Source of the DNA: Bifidobacterium breve
GTDB taxonomy: Bacteria; Actinomycetota; Actinomycetes; Nanopelagicales; Nanopelagicaceae
Assembly: GCA_945881945.1 (NCBI GenBank)
Contig: CAMCVO010000004.1
Coordinates: forward strand, 1-64,000
Reading direction: 5' to 3'
DNA: 64,000 bases
Positions 1 to 9,003 of the stretch are shown here, in pieces. The translations under genes were made by a program, and so were the position numbers. Numbering within the stretch: position 1 is the first letter of the stretch; each line of letters opens with the position of its first letter. The notes beneath the pieces were generated by a model. The model was not told the origin of the DNA, did not search any database, and saw nothing but the letters and a program-made list of their open reading frames with translations.

Positions 1-186
1 AAGTGGTTCAACTCTGAAAAGGGTTTCGGTTTCATTGCAGTTGATGGTGGCGGACAAGATGTTTTCGTTCACTACTCAGCAATCCAAGGAAACGGTTACA
101 AGTCCCTTGAAGAGGGTCAGGCAGTTACATTCGAAGTAGTCCAAGGTCCAAAAGGTCCTCAGGCTGACGCTGTAAACCCTGCATAA
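1..186 (+). CDS. Cold-shock protein (CspA family), 5' truncated by window edge
   Basis: The frame is open from base 1 and ends with TAA at 184-186, giving 61 residues of a cold-shock-domain protein that lacks only its first few residues. The RNP1 motif KGFGFI and the RNP2 motif VFVHYSAI are both visible, followed by the usual [18 protein letters not shown]-terminal part. CspA-like proteins are small single-stranded RNA/DNA binding OB-fold proteins that melt mRNA structure. A hairpin terminator follows about 45 bases downstream, so the gene is probably monocistronic. Confidence 0.95.
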   Translation, partial: KWFNSEKGFGFIAVDGGGQDVFVHYSAIQGNGYKSLEEGQAVTFEVVQGPKGPQADAVNPA

Positions 187-230
187 ATAACCATTAACCT
201 TCTTAAGTTTAATACTTAAGATTAAAGAAT

Positions 231-265
231 TAAGGCCTACTAGAAATAGTAGGTCTTATTTTTTT
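231..265 (+). terminator. Rho-independent terminator of the cold-shock gene
   Basis: A stem built on CCTACTA (236-242) and TAGTAGG (247-253), with a GAAA loop and further A-T and G-T pairs outward to 231/258, is followed by seven T residues at 259-265. It lies between two convergent genes; the stop codon of the minus-strand peptidase (256-258) is inside it. Confidence 0.85.
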
Positions 266-849
266 GGCTCAGGTGGCAATACCGCAGGTACCACAACTCT
301 TGGTTTTAAATCTTTACCAGCTTGCCATGCTTGTAGATATTTAAATGGTGGCGTCTTTCCTTTGCTTTCTAAACCAACTCCACGCCTGATCCACCAAATA
401 CCTTTTTCAGTTGGGTATGAGATACCAAAATGTAAATGTGCTTTAGTTCCCCTGGCACTGCCAGTAGATCCAATCTCACCTAATTTTTCACCGCTTGTAA
501 CGCGATAGCCGGGCACAATCTTGCTTTCAATTTTTAAAAGGTGGCTGCCGTAGTAACGAAGACCATCATCTCCAATCACTGACACTGACAACCCCCCGCG
601 ATCTGCTCCGAGATTTGTTTTACCACTCCATCGATCAACAGTATTTACCTCATCTACTACGCCAGCAATTGGGGAGACAAAGGCACAACCTTTTTTACCA
701 AAAATATCAGCCGCTGGATAATCATGGTGATACCTTGAGTAGGTAACGGTGCAACCTGCAACTGGGAAGGTGTAGATGGGGGCGGCCTGTGCTGCATGAG
801 TAGATGTAAATAGAAGTGTGGCAACAATAAGTGCAATTTTGGAGTTCAC
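256..849 (-). CDS. Secreted M23-family (LytM-like) metallopeptidase
   Basis: A 197-residue protein with a Sec signal peptide (hydrophobic ALIVATLLF, then an A-A-Q-A cleavage region) and one M23 peptidase domain. The zinc-binding pattern is present: an H-x(4)-D type segment (HHDYPAADIF) and the HLHFG motif near the end. M23 enzymes cut glycine-containing or cross-linking peptides in peptidoglycan outside the membrane; some are structural only. I prefer the GTG start at 849 over an ATG at 888, because AGGA lies 11 bases upstream of the GTG and the signal peptide then begins at once. It converges on the cold-shock gene. The substrate and whether it acts in division are unknown. Confidence 0.85.
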   Translation of the reverse strand: MNSKIALIVATLLFTSTHAAQAAPIYTFPVAGCTVTYSRYHHDYPAADIFGKKGCAFVSPIAGVVDEVNTVDRWSGKTNLGADRGGLSVSVIGDDGLRYYGSHLLKIESKIVPGYRVTSGEKLGEIGSTGSARGTKAHLHFGISYPTEKGIWWIRRGVGLESKGKTPPFKYLQAWQAGKDLKPRVVVPAVLPPEPKK

Positions 850-940
850 GCTTTTTATTATCCTGTGTGAGCATGTGAATATTGGCAATTAATACTTAGT
901 GTTGCCTTCGATGTAAGGTATGACACTCACCTCTTTATTA

Positions 941-1014
941 GGGGCGGTAGCTCAGTTGGTTAGAGCCCCGGACTCATAATCCGGTCGTCGTAGGTTCGAG
1001 CCCTACCCGCCCCA
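941..1014 (+). tRNA. tRNA with CAT anticodon (tRNA-Met, or tRNA-Ile2 if lysidinylated)
   Basis: Full cloverleaf of 74 nt. The acceptor stem is GGGGCGG/CCGCCCC with discriminator A1014. The D arm contains TAGCTCAGTTGGTTAGA, the anticodon stem CCGGA/TCCGG carries the loop CTCATAA (anticodon CAT), and the T arm contains GGTTCGAGCC. It lacks the initiator-type acceptor mismatch, so elongator Met or the lysidine-modified Ile2 are the choices; sequence alone does not decide. No CCA is encoded: the next base is C1015 and then the ATG of the following CDS at 1016. Confidence 0.95.
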
Positions 1015-1015
1015 C

Positions 1016-1852
1016 ATGATCAAATTAGATGGTGGACTATCTACCGCATTAGAAAATAATGGAAATAAATTAACTACCTCACTTTGGAGCGGTGAGTTAA
1101 TCAGATCAAAACCTGCTGAAATTACCAAAGCACATTTGGATTTTATTAAGGCTGGGGCGCAAATAATCATTAGTGCCTCCTATCAACTCTCTTACGCAGG
1201 CTGTGGTGCGCGTGGTTGGAGTGAGTCAGAAACTGACCAAGCTTTAATCACCTCAACTCAATTAGCAAAAAATGCGGTAGCTCAAAGTGGTGAGAGTGTG
1301 AAGGTGGCAGCATCAATTGGTCCATATGGCGCATCACTTGCCGATGGTTCTGAATACAAAGGCAATTATGGGGTTAGAAAATCTGTGTTGAAGGATTTCC
1401 ATGCCAGGCGACTGGAGAAATTGATTTTGAGCTCACCGGATTATCTAGCACTTGAAACTATGCCTGATATCTCAGAGGTTGCAATATTGCTGGAATTACT
1501 CGATGGCTGTCCAATTCCATTCTGGATCTCTTACTCATGTCGAGAGGGCAATCAAACAAATGCTGGACAAAGTTTTCAAGAAGCAGTTGATGTGGCACAG
1601 GTAGCGATGGCTGTTGGAGTTAATTGCACCAAACCAGAGTTAATTACTAATCTACTGCAGTCAGCCAAGGCTGAAATTCCATATATCGTCTATCCCAATG
1701 CTGGAAAGGTATGGGATGCAGAAGTGAAAGAATGGTTGGGCGTGAGTACAACTGGGTTTGCAGCGAATTTAGTTGATCAATGGAATAACCTAGGTGCAAC
1801 AATAATTGGGGGATGCTGTGGTATCGGAGCTAAAGAGATTAGTGAGATGTAA
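1016..1852 (+). CDS. mmuM: Homocysteine S-methyltransferase (MmuM-like)
   Basis: A 278-residue protein of the Pfam S-methyl_trans family. It shows the N-terminal LDGGLST motif and the three zinc-ligand cysteines: one in GVNCTKP and the GGCCG pair near the C-terminus. Members transfer a methyl group from S-methylmethionine (or a related methyl donor) to homocysteine, giving methionine. The ATG sits one base after the 3' end of the upstream tRNA and has no Shine-Dalgarno, so the message is probably leaderless after tRNA processing. The following cupin gene starts directly after its stop codon. Length fits the family (about 300 aa). The methyl donor is inferred from the family only. Confidence 0.88.
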   Translation: MIKLDGGLSTALENNGNKLTTSLWSGELIRSKPAEITKAHLDFIKAGAQIIISASYQLSYAGCGARGWSESETDQALITSTQLAKNAVAQSGESVKVAASIGPYGASLADGSEYKGNYGVRKSVLKDFHARRLEKLILSSPDYLALETMPDISEVAILLELLDGCPIPFWISYSCREGNQTNAGQSFQEAVDVAQVAMAVGVNCTKPELITNLLQSAKAEIPYIVYPNAGKVWDAEVKEWLGVSTTGFAANLVDQWNNLGATIIGGCCGIGAKEISEM

Positions 1853-2215
1853 TTGACCAATTCAAATGAGTTTAATTTAATCCAAAGTGATCTAATTGAT
1901 TCAGTGATTGAATCTACTAATGACCTGAGCTTAAAAACCCTATTAACTGGCTCGCAAAGCTCTGGATTAATCAGCATTACTGAAGTTTCTATAGATGGTG
2001 AGCATCGAAAACTAAGGAGTGATTCCAGGCTAAGAATTTACTACGTATTATCTGGTGATTTGGAGTTTTCAGTCAACGATAATCCTGTAATCAAATTAGC
2101 CAAGGGGGATCTATTAACTTTGCCCAGTGGATCTGAATATAACTTAACTGGAACAGCCAATTACTTGGTTATTAACACCCCGGCGTTTCAAACAGGTGAT
2201 GACACATATTTATAG
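1853..2215 (+). CDS. Small cupin-domain protein
   Basis: A 120-residue protein read from a TTG that directly follows the TAA of the methyltransferase gene, so the two are translationally linked. The core is a single cupin beta-barrel: a YYVLSGDLEFSVN segment, then a KGDLLTLPSGSEYNL segment, matching the two conserved cupin motifs, although few of the metal-binding His/Glu residues are kept. Such proteins may be small isomerases, binding proteins or non-catalytic sensors. It may belong to the same pathway as the methyltransferase, but no function can be assigned. Confidence 0.7.
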   Translation: MTNSNEFNLIQSDLIDSVIESTNDLSLKTLLTGSQSSGLISITEVSIDGEHRKLRSDSRLRIYYVLSGDLEFSVNDNPVIKLAKGDLLTLPSGSEYNLTGTANYLVINTPAFQTGDDTYL

Positions 2216-2227
2216 GCGGTCTTTTGC

Positions 2228-2992
2228 TTATCTGATGTAAGTTGCACCGTTTACATCAAAAGTTGCACCAGTCATCTGTATATTTTTTCCTGATGCCAAA
2301 AATGCGACGAGGTTTGCTATCTCCAGCGGTGGTACCCATTCGCCCATTGCTAATGTCGCAGTTACAGCATCTTCTCCCCCTAAAGATTTTGCTGAAGCTT
2401 CTGACATTGCCGTTCTTACAATTCCTGGTGCAATTAAATAGGCATAAATACCATTTTTTGCATAAGCTCTGGCTACCGTTTTAATCAGTGCTGGCAATAC
2501 CGATTTAGATGCGGCATAGGCTCCTAAATTTGGATTACCAGAGCCACGTTGGGCAGCCCAGCTAGAAAGCCCAATTATATTTCCGCCGCCGTTTTCCAAA
2601 AAATGCAGAACTGCTTCACGAATTAAAAATGCGGGGGCAGTGGCATTGACTGCGATCGATTCATGCCAAGATTTGCTCCATTTTTCAAATGAATCTGTAA
2701 TTGCAGCTTCTGGCATTATCGCCGCATTAAGAATAAGCACATCTATTTTTCCTTGCCATTGCAGGGCTGAGCTCCAGAGTTTCTGGTAGCCATTCACATC
2801 AGATAAGTCGGCGCTAATCAGGATTTTTTGATGATCTGGGATCTGCGCAGTCGCTTTTTTTGCACCTTCTAAATCTTTCCCATAGTGAGCAATCACATTT
2901 GCGCCAGAATTTCCCAAGACGCGGGCTATTTCACTACCAATTCCCTTTGAAGTGCCGGTAACAAGAATCGTTTTACCTGATAAATCTTCCAT
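2228..2992 (-). CDS. SDR-family NAD(P)-dependent oxidoreductase
   Basis: A 254-residue classical short-chain dehydrogenase. The Rossmann motif TGTSKGIG is at residues 12-19, NAA at about 89-91, serines at 143-144, and the catalytic Y159-x3-K163 in AYAASK. An AAGGAG Shine-Dalgarno sits five bases upstream of the ATG. It is a clear paralogue of the SDR at 14038-14805: both start with a Leu-Ser-Gly-Lys-Thr-Ile-Leu-Val-Thr-Gly stretch, share a QRGS region before the catalytic Tyr, and end in DVNGA(T/S)YIR. It converges on the cupin gene and is divergent from the Fe-S/FAD dehydrogenase gene. Substrate unknown; oxidation of an alcohol or reduction of a ketone in the neighbouring pathway is likely. 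Confidence 0.88.
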   Translation of the reverse strand: MEDLSGKTILVTGTSKGIGSEIARVLGNSGANVIAHYGKDLEGAKKATAQIPDHQKILISADLSDVNGYQKLWSSALQWQGKIDVLILNAAIMPEAAITDSFEKWSKSWHESIAVNATAPAFLIREAVLHFLENGGGNIIGLSSWAAQRGSGNPNLGAYAASKSVLPALIKTVARAYAKNGIYAYLIAPGIVRTAMSEASAKSLGGEDAVTATLAMGEWVPPLEIANLVAFLASGKNIQMTGATFDVNGATYIR

Positions 2993-3093
2993 CTAAACTC
3001 CTTCAAGGCAATGGCATGCAAGTAGCAGTATCCTATGCTAACGAGAAATAAGGCATATAATTTTAACTTGAAAATAGCTATAGGAGTTTGAAT

Positions 3094-4851
3094 TTGAGAG
3101 TTTTAGCAAGAGGTATTACCAAGTATGGGAGAACTATCTCATTCAAATTTAATGGGCGGTCATTATCAGGGGTTGAGGGTGATTCAGTTGCATCAGCATT
3201 AATCAATAATGGCGTGCATGGTTTTCGAGGCACAGAGGCTGATGAAGAGCGTGGTTTGTTTTGTGGTATGGGCGTATGCAACGAGTGCTTAATACAAATT
3301 GATGGCGAGCAAGGATTGTTAGCATGCATGACCTCACTTGAGGATCAAATGGATATTATGGTTCAGCCACAACACAAATCCAAGCCAGATTTTGAAGTGG
3401 ATGTTCAAATAAACTCTCTACCTGAAGTGGAGTTAAAGACTCAGGTATTGGTCATTGGTGCCGGCCCAGCCGGTATGACCATCGCATCAAAATTAGCTAA
3501 GTATGGGGTTGATGTTTTGGTTATTGATGAAAGAAAAATATCGGGTGGTCAGTACTTTAAGCAGCCAGCACAAAAGTTTGAAATAGTTGAGAATAAACTT
3601 GATTTTCAATATCGCAAGGGCAGAGCACTAATTAATGATCTAGACAAAAGTGGTGCCAAGATTATGCATGGTGTGAAAATTTGGGCAGCAGATGGATCTG
3701 AAAAATTCTTTGCCTATGATGATTGCAATAAATATTTTATTTCAACCAATAAAGTGGTAATAGCAACTGGTGCTTTTGAAAAAGGATTGGCATTTCCTGG
3801 CTGGACTCTTCCTGGCGTAATGACAACCGGGGCTGGGCAATCCCTATTGCGCAGTTATCAGGTTGCCCCCGGGGAGGCAATTGCTATCGCCGGAAATGGG
3901 CCGTTAAATTTGCAGCTTGCTGCCGAATTATTAAGGGCTGGAGCTAAGGTAAAAGTTGTCGCAGAAACAGCTAGTTTGTTTAATTTTAAAAACGTAATTC
4001 GTGGGTTTTTTCTATTTATTAGCTCACCCAGAACAGCCTTAAACGGATTGGGATATGTGGCCACTATTTTCAAGTCAGGAACTAAAATACTAACCGGACA
4101 GGTAATAATCGAAGCATATGGTGCAGAAAAGGTTCAAGGGGCAAAGTTTGCCCCAATTGATAGCCAAGGTAAACCTAAATCTGATCCTAAAAATATTTCA
4201 AATTTTCAAGTTGATTCAGTAACTATTGGTTATGGATTTTCACCTTCTAACGAAATAGCCAGAATTTTAGATTGTCACCACAACATAGATGAAAAGTGGG
4301 GGTACTTAACCACTACGCGGGATTTGATGGGTACTACAAATTTGCCAAATGTTTGGGTGATCGGTGACGGCTCGGGAATAAACGGAGCTCAAGTGGCAAA
4401 ATCTAACGCTAGTTTATTAGCACTTGAAATGTTGAGGCTGGCAAAAATTAAAAAGGGATTACTTCTAAAACTACAAATGCAGTTGGCAACCTTTACATTG
4501 AAAAACCAATTATTTTTCCAAAAAATACTTTGGAAAGTATTTAATGCCCCTTTGATAGTGGATCAGGTTGCCACCCCAGAAACATACATCTGTCGTTGTC
4601 TTAGCATTTCTTTAACCCAGGCAAAATCTGCTATTTCAGAACACACCTTAAGTGCCGGGGCAGCCAAACGGATTAATCGAGTAGGAATGGGGCGCTGTCA
4701 AGGTCGTTATTGCTCTCCGGTCATCCAAAAATTGATTTCAGAAAATACAGGGTCAGAGTTAAACCAATTTTCGGGATTTGCACCACAAGTCCCGATTAAG
4801 CCCGTTCCAATTGGAGTAATCGCTCAGCTAGATCCAGAAGCGATTAAATAG
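3094..4851 (+). CDS. Fused [2Fe-2S]/FAD oxidoreductase (HcnA-HcnB / sarcosine-opine dehydrogenase type)
   Basis: A 585-residue fusion. Residues 1-95 are a Fer2_4-type [2Fe-2S] domain with cysteines C57, C62, C65 and C78. Residues 115-480 are a FAD/NAD-type disulfide-reductase fold with GAGPAG at 122-127 and a second GNGPLN dinucleotide site. The C-terminus is a BFD-like [2Fe-2S] domain with C500, C502, C535 and C540. This order resembles HcnA joined to HcnB, and the alpha subunits of opine, sarcosine and D-hydroxyproline dehydrogenases. I choose the TTG at 3094, since AGGAG at 3082-3086 is seven bases away; a TTG at 3088 is too close. No DAO-type partner gene is adjacent; such subunits are found at 19477 and 24074. 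It is first gene of the run to 11.5 kb. Confidence 0.85.
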   Translation: MRVLARGITKYGRTISFKFNGRSLSGVEGDSVASALINNGVHGFRGTEADEERGLFCGMGVCNECLIQIDGEQGLLACMTSLEDQMDIMVQPQHKSKPDFEVDVQINSLPEVELKTQVLVIGAGPAGMTIASKLAKYGVDVLVIDERKISGGQYFKQPAQKFEIVENKLDFQYRKGRALINDLDKSGAKIMHGVKIWAADGSEKFFAYDDCNKYFISTNKVVIATGAFEKGLAFPGWTLPGVMTTGAGQSLLRSYQVAPGEAIAIAGNGPLNLQLAAELLRAGAKVKVVAETASLFNFKNVIRGFFLFISSPRTALNGLGYVATIFKSGTKILTGQVIIEAYGAEKVQGAKFAPIDSQGKPKSDPKNISNFQVDSVTIGYGFSPSNEIARILDCHHNIDEKWGYLTTTRDLMGTTNLPNVWVIGDGSGINGAQVAKSNASLLALEMLRLAKIKKGLLLKLQMQLATFTLKNQLFFQKILWKVFNAPLIVDQVATPETYICRCLSISLTQAKSAISEHTLSAGAAKRINRVGMGRCQGRYCSPVIQKLISENTGSELNQFSGFAPQVPIKPVPIGVIAQLDPEAIK

Positions 4852-4961
4852 ATGAGTTTCTTCAATTAGAGCCAGAAGCTTGCTGGTGGATTCTTCGCTT
4901 TAAACAGGATAAGTTTTGATATGGTTAGAGCGCTTTGCAAACATTCAAGAATGAGGGTTCG

Positions 4962-6350
4962 ATGAGTTTATCTTCAAGTAGTTCTTCAGTTGAAAAAGAT
5001 AAGAAGTATTTTTTTCATCCCTTTACTGCGCTTAAGGCCCATGAGTCTGATGGTGGAAAAATTATTGTTGAAGGTAAAGGTTCGACCTTAACAGACTCTC
5101 AAGGAAATAAAATTTTAGACGGCATGGCTGGTCTTTGGTGCGTGAATCTTGGATATGGAAATACAGAGCTTGCTGGTGCAATTGATGCCCAGGTTAAAAA
5201 GCTTTCTTACTATCACAGCTTCTCCGGCATGGGTACTGATCTTGCAGGACAACTCTCGGAACAAATCATCAATATGTGTCCAGTTCCTATGTCAAAAGTG
5301 TTTTTTGGAAACAGTGGTTCAGATGCAAATGACACAAATGTAAAAATTGTTTGGTTCTATAACAACGCAATTGGACGCCCAAATAAAAAGAAAATTATTT
5401 CAAGAACCCGTGGTTATCATGGCGTGACAATTATGTCGGCAGGGCTTACTGGTTTAAAAAACTTACATGATGGTTTTGATTTGCCTCTGTCCACAGTTCG
5501 CCATGTGCGTCCACCACACAGGTTATGGGAAAAAGCACCAGGTGCTACCGATGCGCAATTTGCCCAAACCCTTGCTGATGAGCTGGAGACATTAATCCTT
5601 GCAGAGGGCCCCGATACAGTTGCAGCTTTTATTGCAGAACCAATTCAAGCAGCCGGTGGCGTGATCGTGCCTCCAAATGAGTATTTCCCAGCAATCACAA
5701 AAGTTTTGAAAAAGTATGACATTTTACTTATTGCAGATGAAGTAGTGACTGGTTTTGGCCGCTTGGGTCAGATGTTTGGAACAGAGACCTTTGCAATGCA
5801 GCCTGACATAATCACAATTGCGAAAGGTTTAACTTCAGCTTACATACCGCTTTCAGGTTCAGTTGTTTCGGAAAAAATCTGGTCAGTTCTTAGAGATGGC
5901 AGTGTTCAATACGGAGCCTTTGGCCATGGCTACACATATTCAGCTCATCCTGTAGCTGCTGCTTGTGCGTTGAAGAATTTAGAGATCATTAAGCGCGATA
6001 AATTAACTGAAACAACCACCAAGCAAGGAAAATTACTGCACGAGCTGCTGCAAAACTACTTTGCGAATCATCCACTAGTTGGAGAAATTCGTGGACAAGG
6101 TTTAATTGGCGCCATTGAATTAGTGGCGAATAAAGAAACTCCTAAACCATTTGATCCAGCGCTGAAAGTAGCTCCTCAGATGGCTAGAAGGTCTATGGAA
6201 TTAGGGGTCTTAACTAGAGCATTGCCTGCATCAGATACTCTGTCTTTCTCTCCCCCATTCATTGTCACTGATAGTGAGTTAGAGGTAATTGTGAAAACTG
6301 TTCATCAGGCAGTAAATGAAATAGGTAAAGAGCTGGGTTTATATAGTTAA
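4962..6350 (+). CDS. Class III omega-aminotransferase (beta-alanine/pyruvate type)
   Basis: A 462-residue PLP enzyme of aminotransferase class III. It has the phosphate-binding NSGSDAND segment (117-124), DEVVTGFGR (259-267) and the Schiff-base lysine K288 in TIAKGL. Family members move amino groups from omega-amino acids, amines or taurine-like compounds to pyruvate or 2-oxoglutarate. The ATG at 4962 is preceded by GAGGG four bases away; an upstream TTG at 4935 lacks such a site. The stop overlaps the next start (TAATG at 6348-6352). The operon context suggests it removes or supplies an amino group for the GcvP-like step downstream. Donor substrate not determinable. Confidence 0.9.
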   Translation: MSLSSSSSSVEKDKKYFFHPFTALKAHESDGGKIIVEGKGSTLTDSQGNKILDGMAGLWCVNLGYGNTELAGAIDAQVKKLSYYHSFSGMGTDLAGQLSEQIINMCPVPMSKVFFGNSGSDANDTNVKIVWFYNNAIGRPNKKKIISRTRGYHGVTIMSAGLTGLKNLHDGFDLPLSTVRHVRPPHRLWEKAPGATDAQFAQTLADELETLILAEGPDTVAAFIAEPIQAAGGVIVPPNEYFPAITKVLKKYDILLIADEVVTGFGRLGQMFGTETFAMQPDIITIAKGLTSAYIPLSGSVVSEKIWSVLRDGSVQYGAFGHGYTYSAHPVAAACALKNLEIIKRDKLTETTTKQGKLLHELLQNYFANHPLVGEIRGQGLIGAIELVANKETPKPFDPALKVAPQMARRSMELGVLTRALPASDTLSFSPPFIVTDSELEVIVKTVHQAVNEIGKELGLYS

Positions 6351-7537
6351 TGGCCTCCAACTTCAAGCTGGGTTTAATCATAAACCCAGTTGCAGGTATG
6401 GGTGGAAAAGTTGGATTGCACGGGACAGACAATGATTTAGCACAAATCGCAATTTCGCATGGTGCAGAGAAAATTTCTTTTGATCGAGCTCAGCGAACTA
6501 TCTCTATGTTGGTGACTGAGCAGGACAATATTGACTTTTACTCACCCGGTGGAGTTATGGGTGGTGAATTACTTGAGATGCTGGGAATTAACTTTTTTGA
6601 AATTGATTTAAATGAAAACTTGTATTTCAACAAAACAAATCACCTTCACACGCAAAATGCTGCATTAAAAATGTTAGATCATAAGGTTGATGTAATAATT
6701 TTTGCAGGTGGTGATGGAACTGCTCGTGATGTATTTACAGCAGTTGGCAGCAAGGTTCCTATTTTGGGTATTCCTTCTGGCGTTAAAATGCGCAGCGGAG
6801 TTTTTGCGAATTACCCAGAGCATGCGGCTATGATAATTCTAGATGCACTTGCGGCAGCGCAAGATGGGAAAAATTTTGAACTTACAAATGCTGATGTTTT
6901 GGACGCTTCGATAGATTCTAGAGAATACTCAAACTCTCAATTTTTCGGCAGCGCCAGAACTTTTAAGGCACCGAATAGAATCACTAATCCAAAGGTAAAC
7001 TCCCATTCAAATCAAGATGTAGCTCTTATGGAGCTAGCAGCCCACCTATCAAAAAATCTTGAGCCAGATCGTTTATATCTATTTGGACCTGGGCAGAGTG
7101 CCAAAGCTATATTGAGTAATTTAGGCTCCTCGTTTGCAAATCAAGATCAATCCGGAGTTGATGCCTACTATGCAGGTGAAATTATCGGTCAGGACTTAAG
7201 CGAAAAGGCGATACTTGATTTACTCAGCCGATTTGATGATAAACGCAAATTTCAAGCACCCTTGCTATACCTTGGCGTGATCGGTGGGCAAGGGTTTCTG
7301 CTGGGCCGGGGAAATCAACAACTTAGCTATGAGGTAATCTCCAAGATTGGCGTTGGAAACATATATGTACTGGCCAACTCTGGGAAAATTAACCAAATCG
7401 TCCCATCAAGGCTCTATGTTGATTTTGGAGACGCAGTTCACTTTAAAATTTTCTCCGATTATATAAAGGTGCATGTGGCTATAGACCGAACCTTGGTCTG
7501 TAAAGTATTGTCCTCAGGTGTTCAATCTAATCAGTAA
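6350..7537 (+). CDS. ATP-NAD kinase-like / AcoX-like protein
   Basis: A 395-residue protein with the diacylglycerol/NAD-kinase superfamily core. It opens with LGLIINPVAGMGGKVGL, and the nucleotide-binding GGDGTARD is at residues 120-127, followed by a GIPSGVKM loop. Its length and layout match the AcoX/ATP-NAD-kinase-like group rather than housekeeping NAD kinase (about 300 aa). AcoX proteins sit in catabolic operons and their substrate is not settled. The start overlaps the aminotransferase stop by one base, so the two are translationally coupled. It may phosphorylate a pathway metabolite or a cofactor. Confidence 0.78.
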   Translation: MASNFKLGLIINPVAGMGGKVGLHGTDNDLAQIAISHGAEKISFDRAQRTISMLVTEQDNIDFYSPGGVMGGELLEMLGINFFEIDLNENLYFNKTNHLHTQNAALKMLDHKVDVIIFAGGDGTARDVFTAVGSKVPILGIPSGVKMRSGVFANYPEHAAMIILDALAAAQDGKNFELTNADVLDASIDSREYSNSQFFGSARTFKAPNRITNPKVNSHSNQDVALMELAAHLSKNLEPDRLYLFGPGQSAKAILSNLGSSFANQDQSGVDAYYAGEIIGQDLSEKAILDLLSRFDDKRKFQAPLLYLGVIGGQGFLLGRGNQQLSYEVISKIGVGNIYVLANSGKINQIVPSRLYVDFGDAVHFKIFSDYIKVHVAIDRTLVCKVLSSGVQSNQ

Positions 7538-7584
7538 TTGTTTAGTCGGTTTGGTTAGAGTTGATCTAAGAACAGGGGGAAATC

Positions 7585-9003
7585 ATGAGTAAGGATGGCA
7601 ATGCTTTGCCTACTCCTCATCCATTTATGGCCAACACTGCACCGGGCAGTTTTCAAGAGATGCTCCGGGTAGCAAAGGTAAATGACATTGAAGAATTGTT
7701 TGAGCAAATTCCACAGGATCATAAATTTACTGGTGAATGGAATTTTGATTCAGCTATTCCATCAGAGGCTTCACTATATAAACATTTGACAGGTATTCTG
7801 CGCAAAAATAGATCAGGCGAAGAAAATTTAAACTTTTTAGGAGCTGGTTGTTGGCAGCATTATGTGCCAGCAATCTGTGATGAAATGGTAACTAGAACAG
7901 AATTTCTTACTCCAGTATGGGGAACTCCATCTTCTGACCATGGAAGAAATCAAGTTTGGTTTGAATTTCAAAGTCAAATAGGTGAATTAGTTGGTATGGA
8001 GTTTGTGGGATTACCTTTGTACAGTTTTGGAACTGCCGGTGGCCATGCAATTAGAATGGCAGCAAGAATTACTGGTCGCAATAAAGTAATTGTTCCAAGA
8101 TCATTAGATCCAGAAAGATTAGCTGTATTTAAAACTTATTGTGGATTTAAGGAATTATCAGGTTACATAGAAATAGTTTATGTAAACCTTGATCCTAAAA
8201 CTGGTCGCATTGATTTGATGGATATGAAATCAAAGCTCTCTTCAGATGTGGCTGCTGTGTACTTTGATAACCCTAACTATTTAGGTGTAATCGAATCAGA
8301 GGCTAAAGAATTAGTCGCTTTAGCTAAAACAGTTGGGGCTGAAGTAATTGTGGGTGTGGATCCAATTTCTCTTGGAGTTCTTACGCCACCTAGTGAGTAC
8401 GGCGCTGACATTATTGTTGGAACTACCCAACCACTAGGTGTTCACATGAATGCCGGTGGTGGAGCGGGTGGCTTTATCGCAACGCGCGATGATGAGAAAT
8501 ACGCACGTGAATTTCCAACCCTTCAAGTAAGTCTTACCGGAACTAGCGTTCCTGGCGAAATGGCATTTGGCCTGACCTTATTTGAGCAATCTTCATATGG
8601 ATCACGAGAACATGGAAAAGATTGGACTGGCAACTCTGTTTATCTCTGGACAGTTGCAAATGCTACGTATATGTCATTGCTGGGGCCAACTGGATTTAAA
8701 GAGATCGGTAATACGATTTTACAAAGAAGTCATTATGCAGCTAAGCAGCTTGCAGACATTTCAGGTATCAAAATTACCTGGGGTTCCGGATATTTTAAAG
8801 AGTTTGTGGTTAATTTTGATGGAACTAAAAAATCAGTAGCAACAATAAATAAAGCCCTACTTGAAAAGAATATTTTTGGTGGAAAGGATTTGTCTTTAGA
8901 CTTTCCAGAACTTGGTCAATCGGCTTTGTATTGTGTTACCGAGATTCATACCTTAGAAGATATACAAAACTTAGTTAGCGCGATTAAAGAGGTAATAAAA
9001 TGA
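7585..9003 (+). CDS. Divergent GcvPA-like subunit (glycine decarboxylase P-protein, subunit 1)
   Basis: A 472-residue protein with the PLP-dependent fold-type I layout of GcvPA. The FLGAG-x-W-x-HYVPA motif (84-95) and the FEFQSQIGELVGM helix (126-138) align with canonical GcvPA. The normally conserved YTPYQPEISQG stretch is replaced by WGTPSSDHGR (112-121), and YDGAT by YSFGTAG. Canonical GcvPA/GcvPB form the glycine-decarboxylating P-protein, which loads an aminomethyl group on lipoyl-GcvH. Neither GcvH nor GcvT is in this operon. A GGGGGA Shine-Dalgarno precedes the ATG. The altered active-site loop suggests a different amino-acid substrate or a stand-alone decarboxylase. It overlaps the next gene by 4 bp (ATGA). 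Confidence 0.82.
   Translation: MSKDGNALPTPHPFMANTAPGSFQEMLRVAKVNDIEELFEQIPQDHKFTGEWNFDSAIPSEASLYKHLTGILRKNRSGEENLNFLGAGCWQHYVPAICDEMVTRTEFLTPVWGTPSSDHGRNQVWFEFQSQIGELVGMEFVGLPLYSFGTAGGHAIRMAARITGRNKVIVPRSLDPERLAVFKTYCGFKELSGYIEIVYVNLDPKTGRIDLMDMKSKLSSDVAAVYFDNPNYLGVIESEAKELVALAKTVGAEVIVGVDPISLGVLTPPSEYGADIIVGTTQPLGVHMNAGGGAGGFIATRDDEKYAREFPTLQVSLTGTSVPGEMAFGLTLFEQSSYGSREHGKDWTGNSVYLWTVANATYMSLLGPTGFKEIGNTILQRSHYAAKQLADISGIKITWGSGYFKEFVVNFDGTKKSVATINKALLEKNIFGGKDLSLDFPELGQSALYCVTEIHTLEDIQNLVSAIKEVIK

Noticed and set aside
7538-7584. Glycine riboswitch ahead of the GcvP-like pair
   Set aside because: Only 47 bases separate the genes, far too few for a glycine aptamer, and no aptamer-like core is seen.
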